Below are positions 25,069 to 33,106 of a stretch of 64,000 nt of DNA, one piece after another. Position 1 is the stretch's first letter, and the number at the start of each line of letters is the position of its first letter. The DNA is from Croceibacterium soli (GTDB lineage: Bacteria; Pseudomonadota; Alphaproteobacteria; Sphingomonadales; Sphingomonadaceae), in the NCBI RefSeq assembly GCF_009828065.1, contig NZ_WTYK01000002.1:496001-560000 (forward strand), in the 5' to 3' direction. The notes beneath the pieces are model-generated. The model was not told the DNA's origin, did not search any database, and saw nothing but the letters and a program-made list of their open reading frames with translations. The position numbers were made by a program, and so were the translations under genes.

Positions 25069-27510
25069 TCAGAATTCCTTGCGCACGGTGAGCAGCCATT
25101 CACGCGGACGGCCGACGACGCCCGTGAAGAAGCCGAAGCTTTCACGCTGATCCGTCAGCGTGGTGAAATGATACTTGTCGAACAGGTTCGTCACGCCGCC
25201 AGCCAGGGAAAACCCGAGATCTTCGTTGGTGTATGTCAGACGTGCATTCACCAGGGCGTAACCGGGCTGAACCGACGACACCGCCCGTACATCGTTCGAG
25301 TAGTAGATGTCGGACCGGTAGCTCACATCGACCCGCGGCGTGATCAGCTGATCGGCCCCGAACGGGATGTCGTACTGAACCGCGCCCGAGAGGTTCCACT
25401 TCGGCACGCGGACCTGCGGACTGTCCAGAGTGAGGCCCTGCGTCGTGGCGAGCAGTTCCTTGTACTGGAAGTCGGTGTAGCCGACGTTGCCCGAGATCAT
25501 GAGGCCCAGCATCGGGCGGAGCACTGCCTCCGCCTCGAAACCGGTGATTTCCGCGTTGCCGACGTTCTCATTGCAGAAGATCGCGCACGCGCCTCCCCTG
25601 TACACCGGGTCGCGGATGGTGCCCACGAGTTGATTGAACTTGGTAAGAAACGCGGCCGCGTTGAATCGCAGCATATTGTCGAACAGCGTGCTCTTGAAGC
25701 CGGCTTCGTACGCGGTGACATCCTCCGGCTGGAGCGCGAAGATGCCCGTCGCGCCGAACGGACGCGCGTTGAACGCGGATGCGGTGAAACCCGTCGAGTA
25801 GGACGCGTAGATGTTCAGATCGTCGGTCACCTCGTACATCGCCGAGAACCGCGGATTGAAGCGATCGTCGTGGTTTTCGCCGACGGCGATGAAGTTGAGG
25901 AATCCCAAGCCCGACGGGGAGTAATCGCGGTTGAACGTGTAGGTCTTCGTCTCGTTCGAGTAGCGCAGCCCGGCCGAGAGCGTCAGCCGATCGATCGGGC
26001 GTAGATCGATGGCTCCAAACAGGGCCCAGCTTTCGAGCGTCGCCGTGTCGTCGCTGAAAAAGTCCAGCGGGTTGGTGAAGCCTTCTGTCTGAACGCGGGC
26101 CGGATTGAGCGTGCGGGTATCCAGGTAGTACCCGCCCAGCGTGTAATCGAGCATGCCTTCGAACACGGATCCGAGCAGGCGGACTTCCTGGCTGAACTGG
26201 CGGTGCCCCAGGGCATTGCGGACCTCCTGGACCGGTATCGCCAGCGAGCTTTGGCCGAAATCGCCGTAATACTTGCGGTAGGCGGTGATCGAGGTGAGGT
26301 GGAGGTTGTCCGTCAGGTCGGCCTCCGCGGTGAGTGAGCCGCCGTATGCCTCGAGCGTCCCAACAGAAGGATTCTCGTAGCCTACTCGCGCGTTGCCGTA
26401 GCGCGCGAAGGTGGAGAAGGGACCGGTGGATTCGAACGACTGGGCAACTGCGGCCAGTTTCTCGGGAGTCGAGACGTCGAACCCGTAGTATGTCGTTCCA
26501 AGACCGCGGAGCCACCGTGCGAGCCCGTTGGTTTCGGGACCTGTGGGAGGGATGACCCCGCCACCGATGACGCCCGTTTCAGGGTTGATCCGGGAGGTCT
26601 GCGTATCGAGGATGATCTCGGCCGAGCTTTCGGCACGCTCGCGCGTATAGTCGCCGGCAAGGTAGAAGACGAGGTCGGGCGTCGGTTCGAACGCAAGGGT
26701 CCCGCGGAAGCTGTAGCTATCGCCTCCGCCGAGGGTGCCCTTCTCGCAGCTTCTCTTGTTGACCGGGCCCTGCCCGATCCCTCCGACCTGCTGGTTGCCA
26801 AACTGGGGGTAGACGCATTTGTAATCGAGCCGCTTGACGTGGCCGTCCTGCCCTTTCGCGCTGGCAACCGCCCTCAGGGCCAGAGTGTCGGTGATCCCGA
26901 GGTCGTAGGCAGCGCGAAGCTGGTAGCGGTTGCGGCTGCCGGTGGTCACTTCGAAATAGCCGCTGTCGTCTCCGCGAGGCTTGGCGGAAATCAGCCGGAG
27001 CGCCCCGCCCACCGAGTTCCGACCGAACAGCGTCCCCTGCGGCCCGCGCAGCACTTCGACACGCTCGAGGTCCATGACATCGAAGACCGAGCCGTACGTG
27101 GTCGCATAATAGACATCGTCCACGTAGAAGCCGACGCGCGGTTCGAATGTGGTCAGGAAGTCGATCTGCCCAAGTCCGCGGATGAACGCCTGGTTCGTCT
27201 GTGCGCCGTACCCTGATCCACCGGCAGTCATTTCCATGTTCGGGACCGACTGAGCGATGTCGAGCACGCTTTTGACGCTGCGCTGCTCGAGCTCATCCGC
27301 AGTGATGGCGCTAATCGCCACGGGTACGTCCTGAAGCGCCTGCTCGCGGAATTGCGCGGTGACGATGATTTCGCCCTCCGGCCGCGGAGGCTGCTCGTCA
27401 CCATCGGCTGCCTGGGCCGCGACCGCGGCTGGCAAGAGCCCCAGTACCAGCGCCGCCACACCGGCCGAGCGGCGCAGTCCGAGTTTCAAGCTCGCGTAAT
27501 CCTTGATCAT
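25069..27510 (-). CDS. TonB-dependent outer-membrane receptor
   Basis: An 813-residue receptor. The signal peptide ends near AAVAAQAADGD. The TonB box region is EGEIIVTAQFREQALQDVPVAISAITADELEQ, followed by the plug (ADELEQRSVKSVLDIAQSVPNMEM..., RVEVLRGPQGTLFGRNSVGGALRLIS) and a C-terminal 22-strand barrel ending in FTGVVGRPREWLLTVRKEF with the terminal aromatic. There is no STN extension. GGAGAGGACAGG precedes the ATG. In the cluster between two GSTs and an MFS permease it probably imports the aromatic substrate; it shares its subtype with the receptor at 54335. Confidence 0.92.
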   Translation of the reverse strand: MIKDYASLKLGLRRSAGVAALVLGLLPAAVAAQAADGDEQPPRPEGEIIVTAQFREQALQDVPVAISAITADELEQRSVKSVLDIAQSVPNMEMTAGGSGYGAQTNQAFIRGLGQIDFLTTFEPRVGFYVDDVYYATTYGSVFDVMDLERVEVLRGPQGTLFGRNSVGGALRLISAKPRGDDSGYFEVTTGSRNRYQLRAAYDLGITDTLALRAVASAKGQDGHVKRLDYKCVYPQFGNQQVGGIGQGPVNKRSCEKGTLGGGDSYSFRGTLAFEPTPDLVFYLAGDYTRERAESSAEIILDTQTSRINPETGVIGGGVIPPTGPETNGLARWLRGLGTTYYGFDVSTPEKLAAVAQSFESTGPFSTFARYGNARVGYENPSVGTLEAYGGSLTAEADLTDNLHLTSITAYRKYYGDFGQSSLAIPVQEVRNALGHRQFSQEVRLLGSVFEGMLDYTLGGYYLDTRTLNPARVQTEGFTNPLDFFSDDTATLESWALFGAIDLRPIDRLTLSAGLRYSNETKTYTFNRDYSPSGLGFLNFIAVGENHDDRFNPRFSAMYEVTDDLNIYASYSTGFTASAFNARPFGATGIFALQPEDVTAYEAGFKSTLFDNMLRFNAAAFLTKFNQLVGTIRDPVYRGGACAIFCNENVGNAEITGFEAEAVLRPMLGLMISGNVGYTDFQYKELLATTQGLTLDSPQVRVPKWNLSGAVQYDIPFGADQLITPRVDVSYRSDIYYSNDVRAVSSVQPGYALVNARLTYTNEDLGFSLAGGVTNLFDKYHFTTLTDQRESFGFFTGVVGRPREWLLTVRKEF

Positions 27511-27561
27511 GCCCCTGTCCTCTCCAGTCTTTTCGCTACGCTTTGTTGCGTTGTTGTCTTT

Positions 27562-28281
27562 TCAGCCCCAGCGGCCGGGTTCCGGCCCAAGCACAGGAAG
27601 CAGCTCCACCTCACCCTCAAGCGCACGCGCCGAGTCTCGCTGCGAGAAGCGGTCGCACCAGTCCTGCACTGCTTGCGGCAGGGGGATTCCCAGTGCGGGA
27701 AGCTGCCTTACGTGCGGGCAGGCCACCACGTCGGCGAGCGTCAAAGCCGGGCCGGCAAGCCACTCCCCTTCGGCCAGGTCCGCCGCCAGCCTGTCGACCG
27801 CCGCCAGCAATGCCCTGCGCGAGACAGCCACCTGATCGGCGTCGAAGCCAGCCGCAGCCCGCTCCCACAGCGCGCGGCGCTCGTGCGGGAGGCGGGCGAA
27901 CCCTTGGGCCTGCTCAGGCCCGGCGGCACCCCCCAGCGCAGCCCAGCGCACGATCCCGAGGTGCGGAGCGATGTGCGTCTCGACGTACTTGCCCCACTTG
28001 TGCACGCGGTAGCGCTCGCCCGGGTCGCTCCCGCCAAGCGGCGGATCGGGATAGACCTCGTCGAGGTAGAGAAGGATGAAGAAAGCTTCCGACAGCCGGC
28101 GGCCATCATGCTCCAGAACAGGGACGAGACCTGAAGGAGCGATGTCGAGATAGTCCGGAGCGTGCTGTTCGAAGCGGGACAGGTCCAGCGGGTGGCCCGT
28201 CCAGTCGAGGCCCTTCTCCGCCAGCGTAATGCGAACGGAGGCGGAATGCGGCGACCCTGCTGCGTAGTGAAGCACGATCAC
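27562..28281 (-). CDS. Glutathione S-transferase, LigF-related
   Basis: A 239-residue GST. The start is a GTG at 28281 that overlaps the stop of the upstream GST by four bases (GTGA); the longer open frame is antisense noise. N-terminal domain: LHYAAGSPHSASVRITLAEKGLDW, then IAPSGLVPVLEHDGRRLSEAFFILLYLDEVYPDPPLGG with the Ser-Glu glutathione contact. The C-terminal helical domain includes GEWLAGPALTLADVVACPHVRQLP. It resembles the same subgroup as the neighbouring GST but has lost the N-S motif found in the other two, suggesting a different step, for example glutathione removal as LigG does; this is inference. Confidence 0.82.
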   Translation of the reverse strand: MIVLHYAAGSPHSASVRITLAEKGLDWTGHPLDLSRFEQHAPDYLDIAPSGLVPVLEHDGRRLSEAFFILLYLDEVYPDPPLGGSDPGERYRVHKWGKYVETHIAPHLGIVRWAALGGAAGPEQAQGFARLPHERRALWERAAAGFDADQVAVSRRALLAAVDRLAADLAEGEWLAGPALTLADVVACPHVRQLPALGIPLPQAVQDWCDRFSQRDSARALEGEVELLPVLGPEPGRWG

Positions 28282-29060
28282 GCTGCGACACTTTCGGCAA
28301 TGCCCAGCATCCCGCGCACCTCCGCTGCGCGCTGGCTTATGAAGCCACGGCTCAGCGCGAACGCTTCCTGCAGAGCCGGGCGGCTGTGGCAGCGCCGCAG
28401 CCAATCGATCAGGTGCGGTGTCCGCGCCTCGTGGACCTCTCTCGGGTAGGAAATCGGCAATCCGTAGAACGTCGCGAAAACGGCGATGTCGGCCAGCGAG
28501 AAGCGCTCTCCCGCCAACCAGGGCAGTTCGGCCAGCAACGCCTCGAAGTGCGCGATGGCCTGCGAGACCCGGCGCGCCGACTCCTCCAGCTCCGCCGGGG
28601 GCGTCGTGTTGAACATCAGCTTTTCCCAGCTGGCCCGCCGCTCGGGCAGCGGGATCTTGTTCAACTCCCGCTTCAGCTCTTCGGGATCCCGCCCGATGAA
28701 GCGGGGAGCTGCGAGGCGGTTGGACGCTATCATCGCCAGGGAAGGCGCAACCACGTTATCCATGTATCGCATGACCTGACGCATGCGCCAGCGCAGGTAA
28801 GGATCGGCGGGCCGCAACGGCGGGCCACCATACGCGTCGTCGATGTACTCCATCGCGGGCGTCGATTCGGTCATCACGAGGCGCCCGTGGACGACTGCGG
28901 GGATGGTCCCGTCGGGGTTTATGTCGAGAAATTCGGGCGAGAACTGCTCGTAGGACCCCATGTCGACGTAATGGTGCGTGAAGGGGACTTGCTTCTCCTT
29001 CAAGCAAAACAACGGCTTGCCGGAGTTGGCGTTCGGTTCCCAGGTGTAGACCTCGACCAT
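28278..29060 (-). CDS. Glutathione S-transferase, LigF-like
   Basis: A 260-residue GST. The ATG at 29060 has GGGAGGAGGGGG directly upstream. The N-terminal motif YTWEPNANSGKPLFCLKEK carries the same A-N-S as LigF, then INPDGTIPAVVHGRLVMTESTPAMEYIDDAYGGPPLRPADPYLRWRMRQVMRYMD. The helical domain includes FSLADIAVFATFYGLPI. First gene of the minus-strand cluster (two GSTs, receptor, MFS, DUF8021-like, SDR, MFS), all closely spaced. A role in glutathione-dependent ether or double-bond chemistry on an aromatic substrate is inferred from the neighbourhood. Confidence 0.85.
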   Translation of the reverse strand: MVEVYTWEPNANSGKPLFCLKEKQVPFTHHYVDMGSYEQFSPEFLDINPDGTIPAVVHGRLVMTESTPAMEYIDDAYGGPPLRPADPYLRWRMRQVMRYMDNVVAPSLAMIASNRLAAPRFIGRDPEELKRELNKIPLPERRASWEKLMFNTTPPAELEESARRVSQAIAHFEALLAELPWLAGERFSLADIAVFATFYGLPISYPREVHEARTPHLIDWLRRCHSRPALQEAFALSRGFISQRAAEVRGMLGIAESVAA

Positions 29061-29351
29061 TCCCCCTCCTCCCGCTGCGGCGCGCCATTTTTTCGCGCGT
29101 CCGAGCTGCAACCTAACCGGCTTATTGATGGAGTCAAAATCTTTTTGGGAAAGTCAATTTGGCCCCGCGTTTGATCTCGCTAAACAGCGTGTCTCAGCAG
29201 CGCCCGCGGCATGGGAAAACCGTCAGAAGCAGAGCCAATCGGCGCTTAGCCGGTCGGAAGACCTCTTGCCAAACCAATTTGACAGATGCAAAAAGCTGCG
29301 AGAAGAATTGGGATGCGGGACGCACAGTCTCGTCGGAGGAGGTTACCGTCC
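29061..29351. promoter_or_regulatory. Divergent promoter region between GST cluster and G8-domain gene, with GTCAA elements
   Basis: This 291-base spacer is visibly AT-richer than its flanks. GTCAATTTGG at 29153-29162 and CCAATTTGAC at 29274-29283 form an inverted pair (nine of ten matches), and GTCAAAATCTTTTTGGG at 29133-29149 is a third related element. A similar GTCAAAAAGG sits in the MarR/SDR spacer at 17.9 kb, and TGTCAA/TTGACA at 37.6 kb. Candidate operators for one of the two MarR-type proteins nearby. No gene is seen inside. Confidence 0.5.
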
Positions 29352-31922
29352 ATGCGCATGCAGTCTCGCTTGCTCCTATCCGTGTTTTCCGTGTCGGCCC
29401 TGGTCGGTGCCGGGGGCGCCGCCCAGGCCCAAGACGGGCACGTACACGCGGTAACGCGAGTCGGCCCGGCTCGGGTGACGACAGGCAAGGTGCTGTGGTC
29501 CGATCCTGCTTCCTGGCCGGACGGCAAAGTGCCGGGCGAGAACGATGCAGTCACCATCCCTCGTGACCGGGAGATCGTTCTCGACGTCGATCCGCCGGCG
29601 CTGCGCAGTCTCACGGTCGACGGCAAGCTCAGCTTCTCGAACGATCGCGATATCGAGCTGGAAACCGAGTGGATCTACCTGCGCGGGGGCGAATTGCACA
29701 TCGGCAGCGAGGCGCAACCTCACACGCGCAAGGCCACCATCACCCTGACCAACAAGGTTCCCGGTGAAGATATCAACACCATGGGAGATCGCGGGATCAT
29801 GCTCATGGGTGGCATGCTGAGCCTGCATGGCGATCGTGAACACAGCTGGACCAAGCTCGCAAGAACGGCCCGGGCCGGTAGCACCCAGATCGAAGTCCTC
29901 GATGCCGCCGGGTGGCGAGAAGGCGACGAGATCGTGCTCGCTTCGACCGACTTCAATCCCCGGCAGGCGGAGAAGCGGACCATCACCTCTGTTCAAGGCA
30001 ATGTGATCACGCTTGATCGGGCGCTCGATTACATGCACTTCGGGGAAATTACTTACGGTGTCGATCAGCGCGGCGAGGTCGGCCTGCTGACGCGCAATAT
30101 CCGCATCCAAGCCTCGGAAGACGCCGAAAGCTCCTATTTCGGCGGACACATCATGGCGATGCTTCAGCCCGATGTGCGTATCTCCGGCGTCGAACTGACG
30201 CGCATGGGACAACACTTAACCCTGGCACGTTACCCGATGCACTGGCACCTGGTCGGCGAAGGCCAAGGCCAATACATTCAGAACTCTTCGATACACGAAA
30301 CCTACAGCCGCTGCGTTACGGTGCATGGCACCAATAACGTGCGAGTGGAAAACAACGTAACCTTCAACACGGTGGGTCACTGCTTCTTCCTCGAAGACGC
30401 GGTGGAGACGGGCAACCAGTTCGTTCGCAATCTCGGGATCATGACCAAGTGTCACCCGACCCTGCCTTGCGAGCCGACCAACCTTGTCCTGGCGCATCAG
30501 GGTACCGACGGCCAGAAATCGAAGCATGTCCTGATTCCATCGGACAACACCGTCTCCACTTTCTGGATCACCAATCCGGACAACATATACCGCGACAACG
30601 TGGCCGCGGGTTCCGATCAGATCGGCTTCTGGATGGCCTTCCCGGAGCATCCGATAGGGCAGTTCGAAGGCACCGAGATCAGTGCCAAGACCTGGCCCGG
30701 GCGGACCAAGCTGCGGGAGTTCAGCGGCAACACCGCCCACTCCAATTTCGATGGTCTGATGCTCGACCGCGGCCCGCGGCCCGACGGCACGTTCGGTATC
30801 GCCGGCCCCAACCTCACCAGCTACGCCGATCCTGCCGATACGAGCAGTGGGCTGGTGATGGCGGTGTTCGATGACTTCACCGGTTACAAGAACCGCAACG
30901 GCGCGATCTGGGGCCGTGGCGAGTATCACCTGTACAAGAACCTGAAGCTGGCCGACAACGCCATCGGGTTCACCCATGCGTCGGGCATTCCCGGCATTGC
31001 GCCCTTCACCTCACGGGTCGTCGACTCGCTGTTCGTGGGCGAGAGCGACAATATAGGAAATCCCACTACGCCCGAAGAAGTGGCCTACGGCCGCAGCCTG
31101 CCAGCTGCATCCGCCGATTTCCCGATCCGCGGCTATGAGTATTACGACTTTCACCACGAGGTGGAGAACACCACTTTCGTGAACTTCGTGCCCAACGCGC
31201 TCCGCGATGCGGGCGCACTCTCCTACCTTCTCTACACCAGCTTTGGCATGAGCACCGAGAACTCGGTCAAGGGCCTGACGTTCGTCAACGCCCAGCCGGT
31301 CAGCTTCCCGCCGATCCAACGCCGCTGGGCGTCGGATTACGGACGCAGCGCCGCCTATAAGAGCGCGGCATTCCGCGACCTCGACGGCTCCGTCGGCGGT
31401 ACGCCCGGAGCCTACATCGTCATGGACAACGGGATCGCATCCGACGAAGAAACCTGCGAAATCAAAGCGAACTGGAATGCCGCCATCTGCCGGGGGGACA
31501 TCGGCCGGCTCAGCATCGCCGGTGATTTCAACCCATTCCAGTCCGGCCCTATCACCAATCCGATCATCCTCCAGCGCAACGGCCGGCGGTTCGAGTACAC
31601 CGGGGAAACCACCATCGGCAGCGGGGCGGAGGTAAGGGTCGAAACGGCAAGGGACACGCTGTCGCTTTCCTTGCGGGAAATGGACCAGGGTTCATTCGTG
31701 ATCTTCGAACTTCCCGGCTTCGCAACCACTGCCGTCGGCGCGCAAGCGAACAGCCTTGCTGCACTGCGCGACGCGAACAGAACGGCCTACTACAAGGACG
31801 GCGACACGCTGTGGGTCAAACTGGTGGTCGAAGATGCCGACCAAAAGGGGATCGTCGTCGAGCAGGTCGGCAACATCACTGCGCAGGCCACCGTCGAGGT
31901 CGGAAAGCGAAGCGCCGGGTGA
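29352..31922 (+). CDS. Secreted G8-domain/right-handed beta-helix protein (CEMIP/TMEM2/fibrocystin-like)
   Basis: An 856-residue exported protein. The ATG at 29352 has GGAGGAGG nine bases upstream; the signal peptide ends near GGAAQAQ. Residues about 48-160 are a G8 domain: WSDPASWPDGKVPGENDAVTIP, an interior of paired beta strands, then LRGGELHIGSE and GGMLSLHG with the spaced glycines. A parallel beta-helix follows, with the segment YPMHWHLVGEGQG (residues 294-306), SIHETYSRCVTVHGTNNVRVENNV and GHCFFLEDAVE, which strongly recalls the beta-helix core of animal CEMIP, TMEM2 and fibrocystin. CEMIP/TMEM2 are linked to hyaluronan depolymerisation. Here the substrate is unknown. It is transcribed divergently from the GST cluster. 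Confidence 0.85.
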   Translation: MRMQSRLLLSVFSVSALVGAGGAAQAQDGHVHAVTRVGPARVTTGKVLWSDPASWPDGKVPGENDAVTIPRDREIVLDVDPPALRSLTVDGKLSFSNDRDIELETEWIYLRGGELHIGSEAQPHTRKATITLTNKVPGEDINTMGDRGIMLMGGMLSLHGDREHSWTKLARTARAGSTQIEVLDAAGWREGDEIVLASTDFNPRQAEKRTITSVQGNVITLDRALDYMHFGEITYGVDQRGEVGLLTRNIRIQASEDAESSYFGGHIMAMLQPDVRISGVELTRMGQHLTLARYPMHWHLVGEGQGQYIQNSSIHETYSRCVTVHGTNNVRVENNVTFNTVGHCFFLEDAVETGNQFVRNLGIMTKCHPTLPCEPTNLVLAHQGTDGQKSKHVLIPSDNTVSTFWITNPDNIYRDNVAAGSDQIGFWMAFPEHPIGQFEGTEISAKTWPGRTKLREFSGNTAHSNFDGLMLDRGPRPDGTFGIAGPNLTSYADPADTSSGLVMAVFDDFTGYKNRNGAIWGRGEYHLYKNLKLADNAIGFTHASGIPGIAPFTSRVVDSLFVGESDNIGNPTTPEEVAYGRSLPAASADFPIRGYEYYDFHHEVENTTFVNFVPNALRDAGALSYLLYTSFGMSTENSVKGLTFVNAQPVSFPPIQRRWASDYGRSAAYKSAAFRDLDGSVGGTPGAYIVMDNGIASDEETCEIKANWNAAICRGDIGRLSIAGDFNPFQSGPITNPIILQRNGRRFEYTGETTIGSGAEVRVETARDTLSLSLREMDQGSFVIFELPGFATTAVGAQANSLAALRDANRTAYYKDGDTLWVKLVVEDADQKGIVVEQVGNITAQATVEVGKRSAG

Positions 31923-31983
31923 ACGAGAGCAATTGGCGCGGTTCGATGGCGACCTAAGATCGTCGGAAGCCGGTCGCCGGTGC

Positions 31984-33006
31984 TCAATCGGCGGTGGAGC
32001 GCACCTGCTGCTGGCCCTTCTGGCGGGAAAGCTCGAGTTCGGCGTTTGTGGTGATCCTGTCGAGCGCGGCCATGTAGCGGTTGCGGTCCTGGCGGCTGGT
32101 CTCGGCCAGCAGGAAGTCTTCACGGCCGATCGCCAGTCCGCACATCGACACGTAGGTCTCCCAGCCCGGATCGGTGGTCTTGAGCAGATTTTCCTTTCGT
32201 CCCGGCTGGTGCTGCCGGGAAATCAGCTTCTGCTGTTCGAGGAAGGCGATGGTGCGGCCGACCTGGCTCTTGTTGCGCCGAACCATGGTAATCAGCCGCG
32301 CCTGGGAAAGCGGCTGGTGCTCGCCGATCTGGGAGAAGACCATCCATTCGAAATGCGACAGCCCGTGTTCGCGCTGGTAGGATAGCGACGCGCTGCGCTT
32401 CATGTAGGACAGAAGCGCGTGGAGGGCCGGGAAGATCATGGTGCCCATCGGCTTCTCTTCCGCCAGGCCGTCGCCGTAATCGGGAAGCGGCGGCTCGGCC
32501 AGGGTGCCGCCGCCCTGGTCGGCGCTTTCGGCGGAAACCTGCCTCTCGTGCGCGAAGAGAACGGCCGCCCGCGCGGTGAGCTGGCGCGTCATCCACAGCA
32601 GGTGCGCGACATCGGCCTCGCCAAGCCCCACCGTCAGGATCGCGTTGCGCGACCGGGCGATCTGCATGGTCTCCTCGAACACGGTGCGGCCTTTCGCGGT
32701 CAGCACGATCGGTGAGCGCCGGCCGGCACGCTCCACCAGGCCGGCGTCCTCCAGCGCCTTGACGGTGCGGCTTACTTGCGCCTTCTCGGTTCCGGTCAGG
32801 ACGACGAGCTCGCCGGAAGTCAGCTGCTCATAGTTGCCGACCAGGAGCACCACCTGGCGATGGTGCTCGGTCAGGCCCACTCCTGCGTACGCACTCTGTG
32901 CAGTCTCGCGAACGATCTGGAGAAGGTTGATCAGCCGCGAACTGATCAGCCGCCGCCGCATCGGCTCGCCGGGCAGACGGGGGACGGAGGTGTCGTGCTC
33001 GTTCAA
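31984..33006 (-). CDS. Tandem double-MarR transcriptional regulator
   Basis: A 340-residue protein with two complete MarR winged-helix domains. Domain 1 (about 20-140): VGLTEHHRQVVLLVGNYEQLTSGELVVLTGTEKAQVSRTVKALEDAGLVERAGRR. Domain 2 (about 195-325): HGLSHFEWMVFSQIGEHQPLSQARLITMVRRNKSQVGRTIAFLEQQKLISRQHQPGRKENLLKTTDPG. A linker rich in Gly, Pro and Glu joins them. MarR proteins are normally dimers of single domains, so this may be a pseudo-dimer binding an asymmetric or extended site. The likely start is TTG at 33006 with GAGGGG six bases upstream; ATG at 32961 is the alternative. It is convergent with the G8 gene and a candidate regulator of that locus. Confidence 0.85.
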   Translation of the reverse strand: MNEHDTSVPRLPGEPMRRRLISSRLINLLQIVRETAQSAYAGVGLTEHHRQVVLLVGNYEQLTSGELVVLTGTEKAQVSRTVKALEDAGLVERAGRRSPIVLTAKGRTVFEETMQIARSRNAILTVGLGEADVAHLLWMTRQLTARAAVLFAHERQVSAESADQGGGTLAEPPLPDYGDGLAEEKPMGTMIFPALHALLSYMKRSASLSYQREHGLSHFEWMVFSQIGEHQPLSQARLITMVRRNKSQVGRTIAFLEQQKLISRQHQPGRKENLLKTTDPGWETYVSMCGLAIGREDFLLAETSRQDRNRYMAALDRITTNAELELSRQKGQQQVRSTAD

Positions 33007-33106
33007 TCGTGCCCCTCAAAGCCTAGCTCGCGGCCGGCGCCAAGCCTTTCGCCGGCAACCGTTTTCATCCGCCCCGCCTCCGGCCTGCGCGCGGAGCGCG
33101 GCAAGG

